DNA of 64,000 nucleotides from Lotus japonicus (lineage: Eukaryota > Streptophyta > Magnoliopsida > Fabales > Fabaceae), in NCBI RefSeq assembly GCF_012489685.1, contig NC_080044.1:59387507-59451506 (forward strand). The letters run 5' to 3'. A program made the translations under genes and the position numbers. This document shows, one piece after another, positions 1 through 9,443 of this stretch (position 1 is the first letter of the stretch; the number at the start of each line of letters is the position of its first letter). The notes beneath the pieces were generated by a model. That model did no database searches, was not told where the DNA came from, and saw only the letters and a program-made list of their open reading frames with translations.

Positions 1-1418
1 TGTTTATGGTGCATCCAAAGGAGAGAAAGTGTCTTGGTATTTGTGTTTTCTTTCCCTTGGCAATCTTTTCACTCCCCTTCCGTCAAGACCCTATTTTCAT
101 CTGTCTCCTTTATGTCAGCCATCATATGTCATAGTTAATGTCATAAGCTTTCTGTCACACAAACACGAAATCGAATAGTTAGATATGGAAGAAGATATAT
201 AAGAACAAATCATAGAGAAAATAAAGATTTAATAAATAAATTGATATATAAAAGAAATATAAATAGATGGAAAATGAGTGTGGAAAAACGTCGGAGGTGT
301 TTATATTTTTCAATACTCACCTTTTCACATTTAAATCACTTTTATGTTCTATATATTCCTTTATTTTTTTATCAGTAAGATTATCTATCTAATCTTAAAT
401 TTCTTTTTTTTGTGGGAGATCTCTCCTCCTCCAGCACTTCTTTGAGATGTTTACTAAAATTATTCCTTGAGTTGTGATATATATATACATCTCCACCTCT
501 TTTCTATCTTCGTTTTCAATTATTTCTCTATTCTCTACCAATTAAATTGTCTATCATATCTTTACTTTCTATATTTTTTCTTCCTATATCTCTTTTTCTC
601 CGTCTCTCCACACCTTAAGATATAATAATTCTTATTCCTTGGTGGTTGTAATTGGCCTTCTCTTTCCATCTAGAGGGTTATTTACCCCCCTTTTATCTTT
701 CACTCCTTGACCTAATTTTTTCCCGATTTGGAGAATAGCCGCCACTCATCTCTCCTCAACGTTCTCACTCTGGCAACCACATTCACAAATCCATCTCCAC
801 AACACTGACTGTACCGACTCCACTAATCCCATCAACAAGTTATATATCTTCAGCTCAGGTTTGCACGACATTCCCCCTTCATATAAGGGATAGGTCCTGT
901 TCTTCGTTCGCCAGGTTTCATTAACACTTTGAGTCACTCTGACCACACATGCGTTCATTTGCATATCATTTTTCTCCCTGGTTTTATCATTATTTCATAT
1001 TCTCTATAGATCTTTGCATTCTGAATTATCTGCCCACTATTTTCTGAAACTTCCTATAGCAATGAAATTATTTGTTTTCCATTTTCAATACATTTGAACA
1101 AGTTCTTAAGCTTTCTTTCGTTCATCCAAGTGCTATACTTACAGGTACCTTTATTTCCAACGTAAAATTTAACTTAATTAATTATATAATGGTAGTTTAC
1201 ATGTTAGCAACATCTTATTATGCATGTTTCACTTGTAAAGGACATACTCTAATGCGGAAGTTTTTCTAAGCCAATAGTATATCAGAGGAAGTAGTAGGAG
1301 TGATTCAATACATGTACAAAACAAACAAAAAAACAAAAGACATTCGTATGATGAATCCTAATTCATATTACCAATTATTTTTTTTTTCATCACCATTTTT
1401 TACCAATGTGCAGTGGCA
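1..1418. other. Non-coding DNA upstream of the B3 gene
   Basis: AT-rich, T-rich DNA with no convincing coding region on either strand. The only open frames are short (about 65-72 codons) and show no recognisable domain. The last part contains TTTTTTTTCATC...GTGCAG just before the ATG of the B3 gene, which could be the end of a 5' UTR intron. I see no transposon ends here. Confidence 0.5.
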
Positions 1419-2403
1419 ATGGATCCAATCTCGTTGAGATCACTTCACTCCAACGGAAGAGTCTTCATTAAATCACTACACGCGGGAGTGGTAATTTTAC
1501 AGATTTTTTCATAAGCTCGTAAACCATTTTTTCACATTTAGTACTGAATTAAACTATTTGTTCCATTTTACTATTTGTTCAATATACAACCATGTGTTTT
1601 TGTCCCGGAAAGGTTTGATCACCGTTTTGGCCATGAAATCAATGATACGGTTGAGTTAAAAGACCCTGTTGGAAATATTTTCGTAGTTCGTTATATTCAC
1701 GGTCCAGGAGATGCTCGCCTATCCGATGGGATTTTGGAGTTGCGATCTCTCCACAAAATCGAAACAACACTGCATATTCAATTTGTCTACTGTGGCCAAG
1801 CAAGATTTACCATCAACATTTACAAGTTATGGCCTTCAGAGATTGACTACAAGATTGAGTATCAAATGAATTCATCTACTGTTGATGCGGAATCTTCCAC
1901 CCCGAACAAGAACTACAACTATCTGGATCAGTACCGAGGCAGTGATCTGATGTGGTCTGCTGATATAACTATTAAACACATTTATGGCGAGCAACCAATG
2001 GTTGGTCGTATGTTTCTTTAAAAATTGCCACAATGTTAATATTCATCTTACTAAATTCAAATGTTAAATGCTTTGTTATCTTTATTTGCAGCTCATTCCT
2101 CTTAGTGTGCAACAAAGAGCTTTCCAGCACTTGCCTACGGAGATAGAGGTTCTCCTTCCTGACGAGAATATTACGCAATGGCGTATAACATGGTATTACA
2201 AGAATGATGCCAGTACAACTTCCTCTACGGACTCCGAAGACTCAGAGAAGCCCGAGTCTATAGGTGAGTTGGCTGCTGGATGGTGTGATTACTTTAGACA
2301 AAAATTTATAAGAGATGAGAATAGGTACCAGGTTTTTGAGATGACTTTGTATGAGGTACCTTGGGGGGGTTTGTACATTTTGTTGGTTGATCCAGTAGTG
2401 TAA
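1419..2403 (+). CDS. B3-domain protein (REM-like), two B3 domains, three exons, possibly a pseudogene
   Basis: Plant-specific B3 DNA-binding protein, expected to act in the nucleus. Proposed exon 1 is 1419-1490 (starts MDPISLRSLHS, ends FIKSLHAGV, the usual first strand of a B3 fold; donor GTAATT). Exon 2 is about 1575-2000 (VPERFDHRFGHEI, then DPVGN and FVYCGQARFTINIYK, the rest of B3 domain 1). Exon 3 is 2092-2403 after TTTGCAG (HLPTEIEVLLPD, GWCDYF, FEMTLYE, a second B3 domain). Donor 2001 GTTGGT and acceptor 2091 keep frame; the stronger-looking GTATGT at 2008 would create a stop. Total about 270 aa. Oddity: I find no in-frame AG acceptor between the TGA at 1545 and VPERF, so intron 1 cannot be closed by a standard GT-AG splice. 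Either exon 1 is wrong or the gene is decaying. DNA target unknown. Confidence 0.6.
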
Positions 2404-2579
2404 GTAGCTAGCAGTGTAAGTGGCTTACTAGCGTACTCTTTTCTGGAACTGTGTTGCCTTGTCTTGTGGATAGCTTGGCGTTAAATTAAGAACTTATTAT
2501 CTTATGTAATTGAGATAATCTTTTTTTATTTTGAACTATTTGTAGTTTTATTAGAGTAGTCTTCGTAATTAAGTGCAAA

Positions 2580-2925
2580 TAACTCGAGTGTGAGGACAAT
2601 CATATTAGTGTGTGATATTCCAAACTCCAAAGGAACTATAGTCAATTGACCATGAGAATCCTAACACGAGAGGAACTTTAGTCAATCGTGTTTGAGAACC
2701 CTACTCGAGTGTGCCAACAATCATATTATTCAATATATTAATCACTTGTTGTAAAATATTTCAATATTGCATATTTAAAAGTTAAATTTAATACTTAAAA
2801 TGTAAATATTAATAATATATTGTGTAAGTATTTTAAATAACATAAAGAATTATAAAGAATGTACTTATAAAAAAAAACGTAAGAAGCATGTTAAAATTTA
2901 AGAAATTGTTAGAAAAAATGGAAAA
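2580..2925. repeat. Composite degenerate repeat, copy 1
   Basis: The first half holds degenerate units built on ACTCGAGTGTG, CAATCATATTAGTG and AACTTTAGTCAATCGTG. The second half (from about 2735) is an AT-rich block starting AATATATTAATCACT and ending in a run of A, CGTAAGAAGCATGTTA. The same two blocks recur in the same order at 3541-4250, so this is a direct repeat some 1.3 kb apart. No coding potential. Confidence 0.65.
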
Positions 2926-3069
2926 ATAAGGGATTGAAGTCATTCCATCATGTACTTTAGCAAGATAAAATCCCACTACGATGAGGAGTCATATTGAAAA
3001 AAAGTTGCACCGTTTTATATACATTAATTATGTTTAAAATAAACGCAACACTGAAATTAATCAAAAAAT

Positions 3070-3160
3070 AAATGTAGCAACGGATCGAACCCAGGACCTC
3101 TAACATTAATAATAAGTTCTTAACCACTAGTACAAGTCAAGGTAATGTGATTCATAGCAC
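3070..3160 (-). mobile_element. tRNA-derived SINE-like fragment
   Basis: Read on the reverse strand there is a pol III A-box-like TAGTGGTTAAGA (3118-3129) and a B-box-like GGTTCGATCC (3082-3091), about 30 bases apart as in tRNA-derived SINEs. It does not fold into a complete tRNA, so I do not call a tRNA gene. Ends and target duplication are not visible. Confidence 0.45.
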
Positions 3161-3211
3161 TCTGTATATATATATAAATGGAAAAAACAATTTAATTATA
3201 GTTTCATCAAA

Positions 3212-3500
3212 TCTATCTATCTTCTATATATATTATATATATGTAAAGCACACTTGAGTTTTTTTCATTTAATTTATAAAATAAATGAGTTATTAAAATA
3301 TAATTCAATGCTAATTATGAAATTAAATTATTAAATTTAAGTATGTATTTATTCACACAAAAAACTCTAAATTGTCTCAAGATTTTTATATTACTTCTAA
3401 TTAAAAGATACTTTTGAAATTCCTTTAAAGTATTTTAATTTTTTTTAAGGTTAAAAAAGATTGTAAATAAACCCGTGCATCGCACAGGTATTATATCTAG
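3212..3500 (+). mobile_element. Short non-autonomous Helitron-like element
   Basis: Starts with TC after an A (A|TCTATCTATCTTC, followed by an AT-rich stretch) and ends with CTAG before a T (3501). About 11 bases before the end is the short inverted repeat CCxGTGC-ATC-GCACxGG (about 3476-3489). A TC start, a subterminal hairpin, a CTRR end and A/T flanks are the Helitron signature. No coding capacity; only 289 bp. Confidence 0.5.
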
Positions 3501-3540
3501 TATAACGTAATTGAAAATGAACTAACATGATTATATTTTA

Positions 3541-4250
3541 GTTACTCGTGTGTGAGAACAGTATTTCGAGGGTGACACCGAAATTATTTGTGCGTGAGAA
3601 TCCTAACTAGAGTGTGCCAACAGTCATATTAGTGCGTGCGAGCTCTAACTCGAGTGTGCCAACAATCAGATTAGTGCGGAGGTACTCTAACTCGAGTGTG
3701 CCGACAATCATATAAGTGCGGGCGAACCCTAACTTGAGAGTAGCCACAATCATACAAGGGCATGAGATCCCAAACTCCAAAGGAACTTTAATCAAATGTG
3801 CGTGAGAACCCTAACTCGAGAGTGACCACAATCATATTAGTGCGTGATATCACTTACTCCAAAGGAAGTATAGTCAATCGAGTGTGAGAACTCTAACACA
3901 GGAGGAGCGAGAGGAACTTTAGTCAATCGTGTGTGAGAACCCTAACTCAAGAGTGACCACAATCATATAAGTTCGTGATATCACTTACTCTAACACGAGA
4001 GGAGCGAGAGGAACTTTAGTCAATCGTGCGTGAGAACCCTAACTCGAGTGTGACCACAATCATACTAGGGCATGAGATCCCTTAACTCCAAAATATATTA
4101 ATTACTAGTTGTAAAATATTTCAAATTCATATATCTAAAATTAATATATTGTGAAAATATTTTAAATAACATAAATAATTATAAAGAATGTGCTTATAAC
4201 AAAAAAAAAACGCAAGAAACATGTTAAAAATTAAGAAATTGTTGGAAAAA
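3541..4250. repeat. Tandem repeat array plus AT block, composite repeat copy 2
   Basis: About seven units carrying CAATCATATTAGTGCG (with variants) followed by ACTCGAGTGTG. The first few are spaced about 48 bp apart; later units are longer and mixed with GAGAGGAACTTTAGTCAATCG blocks. From about 4086 the AT-rich block seen at 2735-2925 returns. Reverse-strand open frames here only reflect the repeat periodicity. Confidence 0.7.
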
Positions 4251-4446
4251 AATATGAGTATATGGAGCTATTGCCCAAATAACCAAGAGACAATTTAGTA
4301 TATTTTTTTCAACTTTTAATACAAATATTATAAAGCAATATATTTCCAGCTGTAGCACACTATTCCCCAACCTATCTTCATTGTGAGAACCCACTCTTAG
4401 TTCTTCATATTCCCCAACCCATACTCTATACGGTCTCATCAAGCCC

Positions 4447-5779
4447 TGATGACCCTATTTTAGTAGTGTTTTTAGGGTCATTTCTTTGTATGTTTTGAGT
4501 CTTTTTGTTGAGTCTCATGTAGTGTTTCATGCATTCTCATGCATTTTTATTCTTTTCTTTAGTTTTTATTTCGTTTTGGTAATTTAGTAGTTTTATAAGT
4601 AGTTTTCTTGCATTTTAAGTAAAGTTTAGGACTTGCATGGTTTTGTTGTGTTTTATGAGGGACTTCTTGTGCTAATGAGCTCTTGGAGCTTCTAGAATCT
4701 TCCTTGTCTTGTTGGTTAGGTTTGGAGTGCAGAAAATGAAGGAGAAAGAAGGCTAAGAAGCATGGAATTGATGAAGAACTTAAAGAGAATTGAAAAGAGA
4801 AGTTTCAGAAGCCAAAAAGTCTTTTTCAGGCGAGCTTGAGCGCCTAGGCGCTGGGAGTGGGCGCCTAGGCGCCAATAGGGTCAGAGAGCATGTTTTTCAA
4901 CATGCAATTGGCGCTCAGGCGCTCTGAATTGGCGCCTGAGCGCCCAGTTTCGTTTGTTTTGCCTATAAATAAGGCTTAGGCCAATTTCCTTGATAATTTT
5001 TGGACATTTTACTCATTTTTGATCAAGTTTGAGAGCTGAGGAGAACTTTGGGGCCAAGGGAGGCTTCCAACTTGTATTTCTTCTCAGGTTTTCTTTACAT
5101 TTCCTTTATGAATTCACTAGCCATGAGTGGCTAGTTTACCTTTTGCTTTGGGTTAAGAGATTCTATGAAATTCTAGTTTGTTAATTCCTATCTCTATGCA
5201 TGAGTCTTGATTTAATCTTGTAATCCAATTCCTTATTGCATGCTTAGCTTTGGTGCACCTTTGCTATAGGCTAGATTATAATTGAATGGAAATTTGTTAT
5301 GATCTAGGGATATGAATTGGAATAGATCCTTCTATACTTGCTTCTAGGAATAGAGTGAGGGTAGGGTTTTGTTGGCCTGAACATACATGCTCTTTTACCT
5401 CTTATGAATGTTTAAGTACACAAGGAATTGGGCTTATCTTTCAGTTTGAGAGAATTACTTTTGTGAGGAATCAACTAGTAAGTACATAGGCTATAACAAC
5501 AAGAGAGAAATCAAGATATCACATGCATAGGATAGGTGAACTAAAATGGATTAGATGATCAAAAACCCAAGGCAATTTTTCCATCATTTGTTATTTACAT
5601 CATTTTCAACATTGCTCTTTTGCAAATCTTTTGTCACAATCAACCAAAACCAATTTTTGAATTTTACTGCTTTAAGAACTTGCAAACTTTAGACTTAAAT
5701 CAACAATTCTCACTCACAATCCCTGTGGTTCGATATTTTAAAACCCGGAGGTATTCGTACACTTGCGAATTGACCAACA
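4447..5779 (+). repeat. 5' LTR of the Athila-type element
   Basis: 1333 bp, matched base for base in length by 11896-13228. Holds the TATA box at 4964-4971 and, just upstream, clustered GC-rich palindromes. The open frame at 5620-5871 across the LTR end is not a gene. Confidence 0.95.
4839..4971 (+). promoter_or_regulatory. LTR core promoter with GC palindromes
   Basis: TATAAATA at 4964-4971 is preceded by two perfect 14-bp palindromes, AGCGCCTAGGCGCT (4839-4852) and GGCGCCTAGGCGCC (4860-4873). A 13-bp inverted repeat follows, GGCGCTCAGGCGC (4910-4922) with GCGCCTGAGCGCC (4932-4944). These stand out in otherwise AT-rich DNA and are conserved in the 3' LTR. They are probable binding sites for a dimeric factor; which one is unknown. 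Confidence 0.7.
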
Positions 5780-5785
5780 AGTTTT

Positions 5786-5803
5786 TGGCGCCGTTGCCGG
5801 GGA
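5786..5803 (+). other. Primer binding site, tRNA-Asp
   Basis: TGGCGCCGTTGCCGGGGA starts 6 bases after the 5' LTR. It is complementary over 18 bases to the 3' end (with CCA) of plant tRNA-Asp as I recall it, the primer known for Athila/Calypso elements. Confidence 0.88.
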
Positions 5804-5910
5804 TCGTTTGTGGTTTTCGGTTTAAGTTAAAGAGTTTGTTTGTTTGTTTTACTAAGCATTGCATTGAATAGGTGTTACTAACCTTTTCTCTGTTTTTGTG
5901 ATTTCAGTTT

Positions 5911-8205
5911 ATGCACAGTAGGCTTGGCACGGATCCATTGCTGTTTGATCCGGAGCCTGAACGTACTCTTCGCCGTCGTCGAGCCCAACAAAGGCTTGAA
6001 GCCATGGCTGCTCAAATAACGGAAGAGGAGATGCAAGCCCACATAGAAGAAAGAGTGAATGAGGCTCTTGCTCAAAGACTTAAAGAGCAAGATTTGGAGA
6101 ATGCCAATCGTTCTCTCAGAGACCTCACCTCGGCTGCCATGAGCTACGATTATCCGGGCAGCATAGTTTCCCCCGATGGCACGGGAAATTTTGAGCTGAG
6201 GCCGGCATTCATTAATTTGGTGAGCCAAAATCAGTATGGTGGAGGTGCTCTCGAAGATCCTCATGCACACATGGAGCGGTTTATCCGCAATTGCAACACC
6301 TACAGAGTTCAGAATGTTTCAGCGGACACCATCCGCTTGAGTTTATTCCCTTTTTCATTAAGGGATACTGCTGAAGAGTGGTTGAATTCACAGCTCCAAG
6401 GTAGCATTACATCTTGGGAAGACTTGGCTGAGAAGTTCACCACAAGGTTTGTTTCAAGAGCCCTCTTGAGAAAGCTCAAGAATGACATCATGACTTTTAC
6501 TCAATCCACCGACGAGAATCTCTATGAAGCTTGGGAGAGGTTCAAGAAGCTCTTGAGGAGGTGTCCTCAACATAACCTTACTCAAGCTGAGCAAGTAGCA
6601 AAGTTCTATGATGGTCTCCAATATTCTTCGAGGTTTGGTTTAGATGCGGCTTCAAGTGGAGAGTTCGATGCCTTACTTCCACAAGTGGGGTATGAGCTGA
6701 TTGAAAAGATGGCTATAAGAGCCATGAACTCTAGTAATGATCGCCAAGCCCGAAGAGGAGTCCTTGAGGTTGAAGCTTATGATCAACTTATGGCCTCCAA
6801 CAAGCAACTCTCCAAGCAAATGAATGAGATTCAAAATCAAATGAAGACTACCAAGATTGGTGGTCGAGTTGCCAAGGTGGAGTGTGTGACTTGTGGAGGG
6901 CCACATGACAGCGAAGAATGCACAGAGACTAGACCGGAGGAGGAAGTGAAGGCTATGGGTCAAGCTCGGAATGACCCATTTTCAAATACTTACAATCCAG
7001 GATGGAGGAATCACCCTAATTTTTCTTGGAGGCAAGGTAATAATGGGCAAGGAAATGGCTTTCAAAGACAATTTCCTAGCCAAGGATTTCAAGGCCAAAG
7101 CTCAAGACAACCTCAAGAGCGAGGAGAAGGTGAAGGTAGTGGTTCCAAGAAGAGCTTAGAAGAGTTGGTGGAAACTTTCATCAACCGGACGGAGAACAAT
7201 TACAAGAATCAAGAGGCGGCTATCAAGAATCTTGAGAATCAATTTGGCCAGCTGGCCAAGCAAATAGCCGAGAGACCTCAAGGTAAATTTCCTTCCGACA
7301 CTATCCCCAATCCTAAGCAAGAAAATGCCTCTGTTGTAGCCACTAGAAGTGGGAGAGTGATGAGTGAATTGAAGAAAAAAACAGAGGGAGAAAAGAGAGA
7401 GGAGATAGTGGGAGGAGAGGTAGTTGTGCCTATTAAGGTGAGAGAGGAAGTTGATCTTACTCCTGGAACTAGCAAGGTTCCATTTCCTAAAGCATTGGCT
7501 AAGAAGAGCTTAGATAAAAAGTTTTCAAAATTTGTTGATGTTTTCAAAAAGCTCCACATTAGTATTCCTTTTGCCGATGCTTTGGAACAAATGCCTATAT
7601 ATGCTAAGTTTATGAAGGATATTCTGCATAAGAGAAGAAGATTGAAGGGAGTAGATGAGACGGTGTTGATGACGGAGGAATGTAGTGCCATTTTGCAGCG
7701 GAAGATGCCTAAGAAAAGAAGGGACCCCGGAAGTTTCACTATTCCGGTAGAAATTGAAGGCATGGCGGATGTGGAAGCCTTGTGTGATCTTGGAGCGAGC
7801 ATCAATTTGATGCCGCTCACCATGTTTGAGAGGCTTAACCTAGGAGAGGTTACCCCAACCATGCTCTCCTTGCAAATGGCGGATCGATCCCTCAAGACTC
7901 CATATGGGATTGTGGAGGATGTAATGGTGCGGGTGGACAAGTATGTGTTCCCCGTGGACTTTGTTGTGTTTGATATGGAGGAGGATGAGAAGATTCCTCT
8001 CATTCTTGGACGACCTTTCTTAGCTACTGGTAGAGCTAAGATTGACGTTGACAAGGGTCACCTCATTCTCCGTGTTGGTAAGGAAAAGGTACGCTTTTCT
8101 GTTTTTAATCCTATGATTGAGACTAACCATGACAATGACTTTGTCTGTGATGTGATTAGAAGCAGGTCGAAGGTTTCGGAAGAGATCCCCAAAGTTAATG
8201 CCTAA
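5911..8205 (+). CDS. gag-pro: Retrotransposon Gag-protease polyprotein
   Basis: 764 aa. Gag forms the particle that packages element RNA; the aspartic protease cuts the polyprotein. The gag region lies at about residues 100-235 (YGGGALEDPHAHMERF, LFPFSLRDTAEEW, SWEDLAEKF). A zinc knuckle of the variant C-X2-C-X3-H-X4-C form uses Cys325, Cys328, His332 and Cys337. A Q/G/N-rich linker follows. The retropepsin-like active site is D-L-G-A-S at residue 626, with ILGRPFLATG downstream. The start is the first ATG after the primer site and leader. The frame ends in TAA at 8203-8205 immediately after protease, where RT would follow in a complete element. The frame is intact, consistent with the low LTR divergence. 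Confidence 0.9.
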   Translation: MHSRLGTDPLLFDPEPERTLRRRRAQQRLEAMAAQITEEEMQAHIEERVNEALAQRLKEQDLENANRSLRDLTSAAMSYDYPGSIVSPDGTGNFELRPAFINLVSQNQYGGGALEDPHAHMERFIRNCNTYRVQNVSADTIRLSLFPFSLRDTAEEWLNSQLQGSITSWEDLAEKFTTRFVSRALLRKLKNDIMTFTQSTDENLYEAWERFKKLLRRCPQHNLTQAEQVAKFYDGLQYSSRFGLDAASSGEFDALLPQVGYELIEKMAIRAMNSSNDRQARRGVLEVEAYDQLMASNKQLSKQMNEIQNQMKTTKIGGRVAKVECVTCGGPHDSEECTETRPEEEVKAMGQARNDPFSNTYNPGWRNHPNFSWRQGNNGQGNGFQRQFPSQGFQGQSSRQPQERGEGEGSGSKKSLEELVETFINRTENNYKNQEAAIKNLENQFGQLAKQIAERPQGKFPSDTIPNPKQENASVVATRSGRVMSELKKKTEGEKREEIVGGEVVVPIKVREEVDLTPGTSKVPFPKALAKKSLDKKFSKFVDVFKKLHISIPFADALEQMPIYAKFMKDILHKRRRLKGVDETVLMTEECSAILQRKMPKKRRDPGSFTIPVEIEGMADVEALCDLGASINLMPLTMFERLNLGEVTPTMLSLQMADRSLKTPYGIVEDVMVRVDKYVFPVDFVVFDMEEDEKIPLILGRPFLATGRAKIDVDKGHLILRVGKEKVRFSVFNPMIETNHDNDFVCDVIRSRSKVSEEIPKVNA

Positions 8206-8514
8206 ATTGATGAGTTCCATCCGGCTCTCATCAAGCTTGTTAATGGTAACAAGTATGGGGGATCCAAGTACGAGAACTTGCATGCTCATATGGTGAAGTT
8301 TACCCAAGCTAGCACCCTTGCTAAGATTGAGGGCGTTTCAAGTGATGAAGTGAAGATTAAACTCTTCCCTCATTCTTTGACAAGGGAGGCTAGAGCTTGG
8401 TTTGATGAGCAAGAGGACATTGCCTCATGGGAGGATTTACTCCAGAGGTTTTGTGCAAGGTTTCTTCCTTGCACTTGTGGTAAGTTAATCAATGGAAAGG
8501 AATTTCCTTCCTAA
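8206..8514 (+). pseudogene. Second, divergent gag fragment in frame behind the gag-pro stop
   Basis: About 100 codons continuing in the same frame after the single TAA at 8203-8205. It reads like the central gag region again (YGGSKYENLHAHMVKF, LFPHSLTREARAWF, SWEDLLQRF) but clearly diverges from the copy at residues 100-200 of the main ORF. It therefore came from a different Athila-like gag. It ends in unrelated sequence with a donor-like GTAAGT at 8480. It occupies the place of the lost pol genes and may mark the recombination that deleted them. Confidence 0.75.
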
Positions 8515-8683
8515 CACCATCGGAAGGAGAGTCCACCTAGGACTATAACCTAGGGCTAAATGGGAGAAACCCATTCTTTTAATTTTGTTATTTACTATCT
8601 TTTAATTTTGTAGTATTTTAGGTGTTTAATTTCAAAAAAAAAAAGAAAAAAAAGTAAAAAAATTTTGTGAAAAAACTGGGTTG

Positions 8684-9443
8684 AGCGCCTAGGCGCCAAT
8701 TCAGGAGCGCCTAGGCACCAATTAGTGGCAGAGGCACTGCCTCTGTATCTGGCACGAGCGCCTGAGCGTTCCCCTCGAGCGCTCCTGTACGTTGTTTCTG
8801 CCAGATTTTGGGTTTTAAAACCCCAACCTTTCATTTTCCCACTCTTAACTCTCATTCTCCCATAAAAAACGCACCCCACTCTCTCCATACCCCATTTCTA
8901 CTTCTCATTTCTCACTTGCACACACATTAGCTCTTCCTTTTGCTTCAAAGTTCTGCATTGCATCAAGTCTATTTCACTTGCACCCACTCACTCTCAAGTC
9001 AAGGTAAGTTCCATTTTCCACTTCCCTTCATCATAGTCATGAGTTTTGCAATGCATGCTTCTTTTGGAGAGTGATGAGTGAATTTGTGCTAGTGCAAGTT
9101 GGGTTTGGGATGTGTATGTTCATATTGGGTTGATTTTGTGCTTAATTAGAAAGGGGTTGTGAGTTTGTGAGGAATGGGTAGTTAGGATTTTGTGGATTAG
9201 TTTAGTTTAGCTTTTGCTTATAAGGTGTTTAATAGAATGCCTCAATGGGTTCTCTTAGTCGATTTTTGGCAAGTGCTTGTGGTAGTTTATCTTCCTTTGC
9301 CAAAATCACTAAGAAACTTGTTGGGTGCTCTTAGGTTGTTCTTTATTTTTGCTTTTGTACAAAGTTTCTTTTTTTTTTTCTTTTTTTTTTTGAACTAACA
9401 TTTCTAACATTTGTGGCTTGTGTATGGGCTAACAACTTTGCAG
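8684..9443 (+). promoter_or_regulatory. Probable internal promoter and 5' leader intron of the env-position ORF
   Basis: Four GC-rich palindromic sites resemble those in the LTR promoter: AGCGCCTAGGCGCC (8684), AGCGCCTAGGCACC (8706), GAGCGCCTGAGCG (8756) and GAGCGCTC (8777). A CT-rich stretch typical of a plant 5' UTR follows. AAG|GTAAGT (intron start 9004) and a T-rich tract with CTAAC and TTTGCAG (intron end 9443) define a 440-bp intron that ends directly before the ATG. The TATA element is uncertain (TTTTAAAA about 8813 or CATAAAAAAC 8861). Confidence 0.6.

Noticed and set aside
3082..3129. A tRNA gene on the reverse strand
   Set aside because: A-box and B-box words are present, but I could not form an acceptor stem or complete cloverleaf; a SINE remnant is more likely.
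7278..8054. 258-codon reverse ORF inside gag-pro
   Set aside because: Exact shadow of the gag-pro frame with Ser/Leu-rich low-information sequence; no independent signal.
9411..9443. Upstream start for the env-position ORF
   Set aside because: The frame is open there, but it lies within the 3' end of the leader intron (polypyrimidine tract, CTAAC, CAG), so the ATG at 9444 is preferred.
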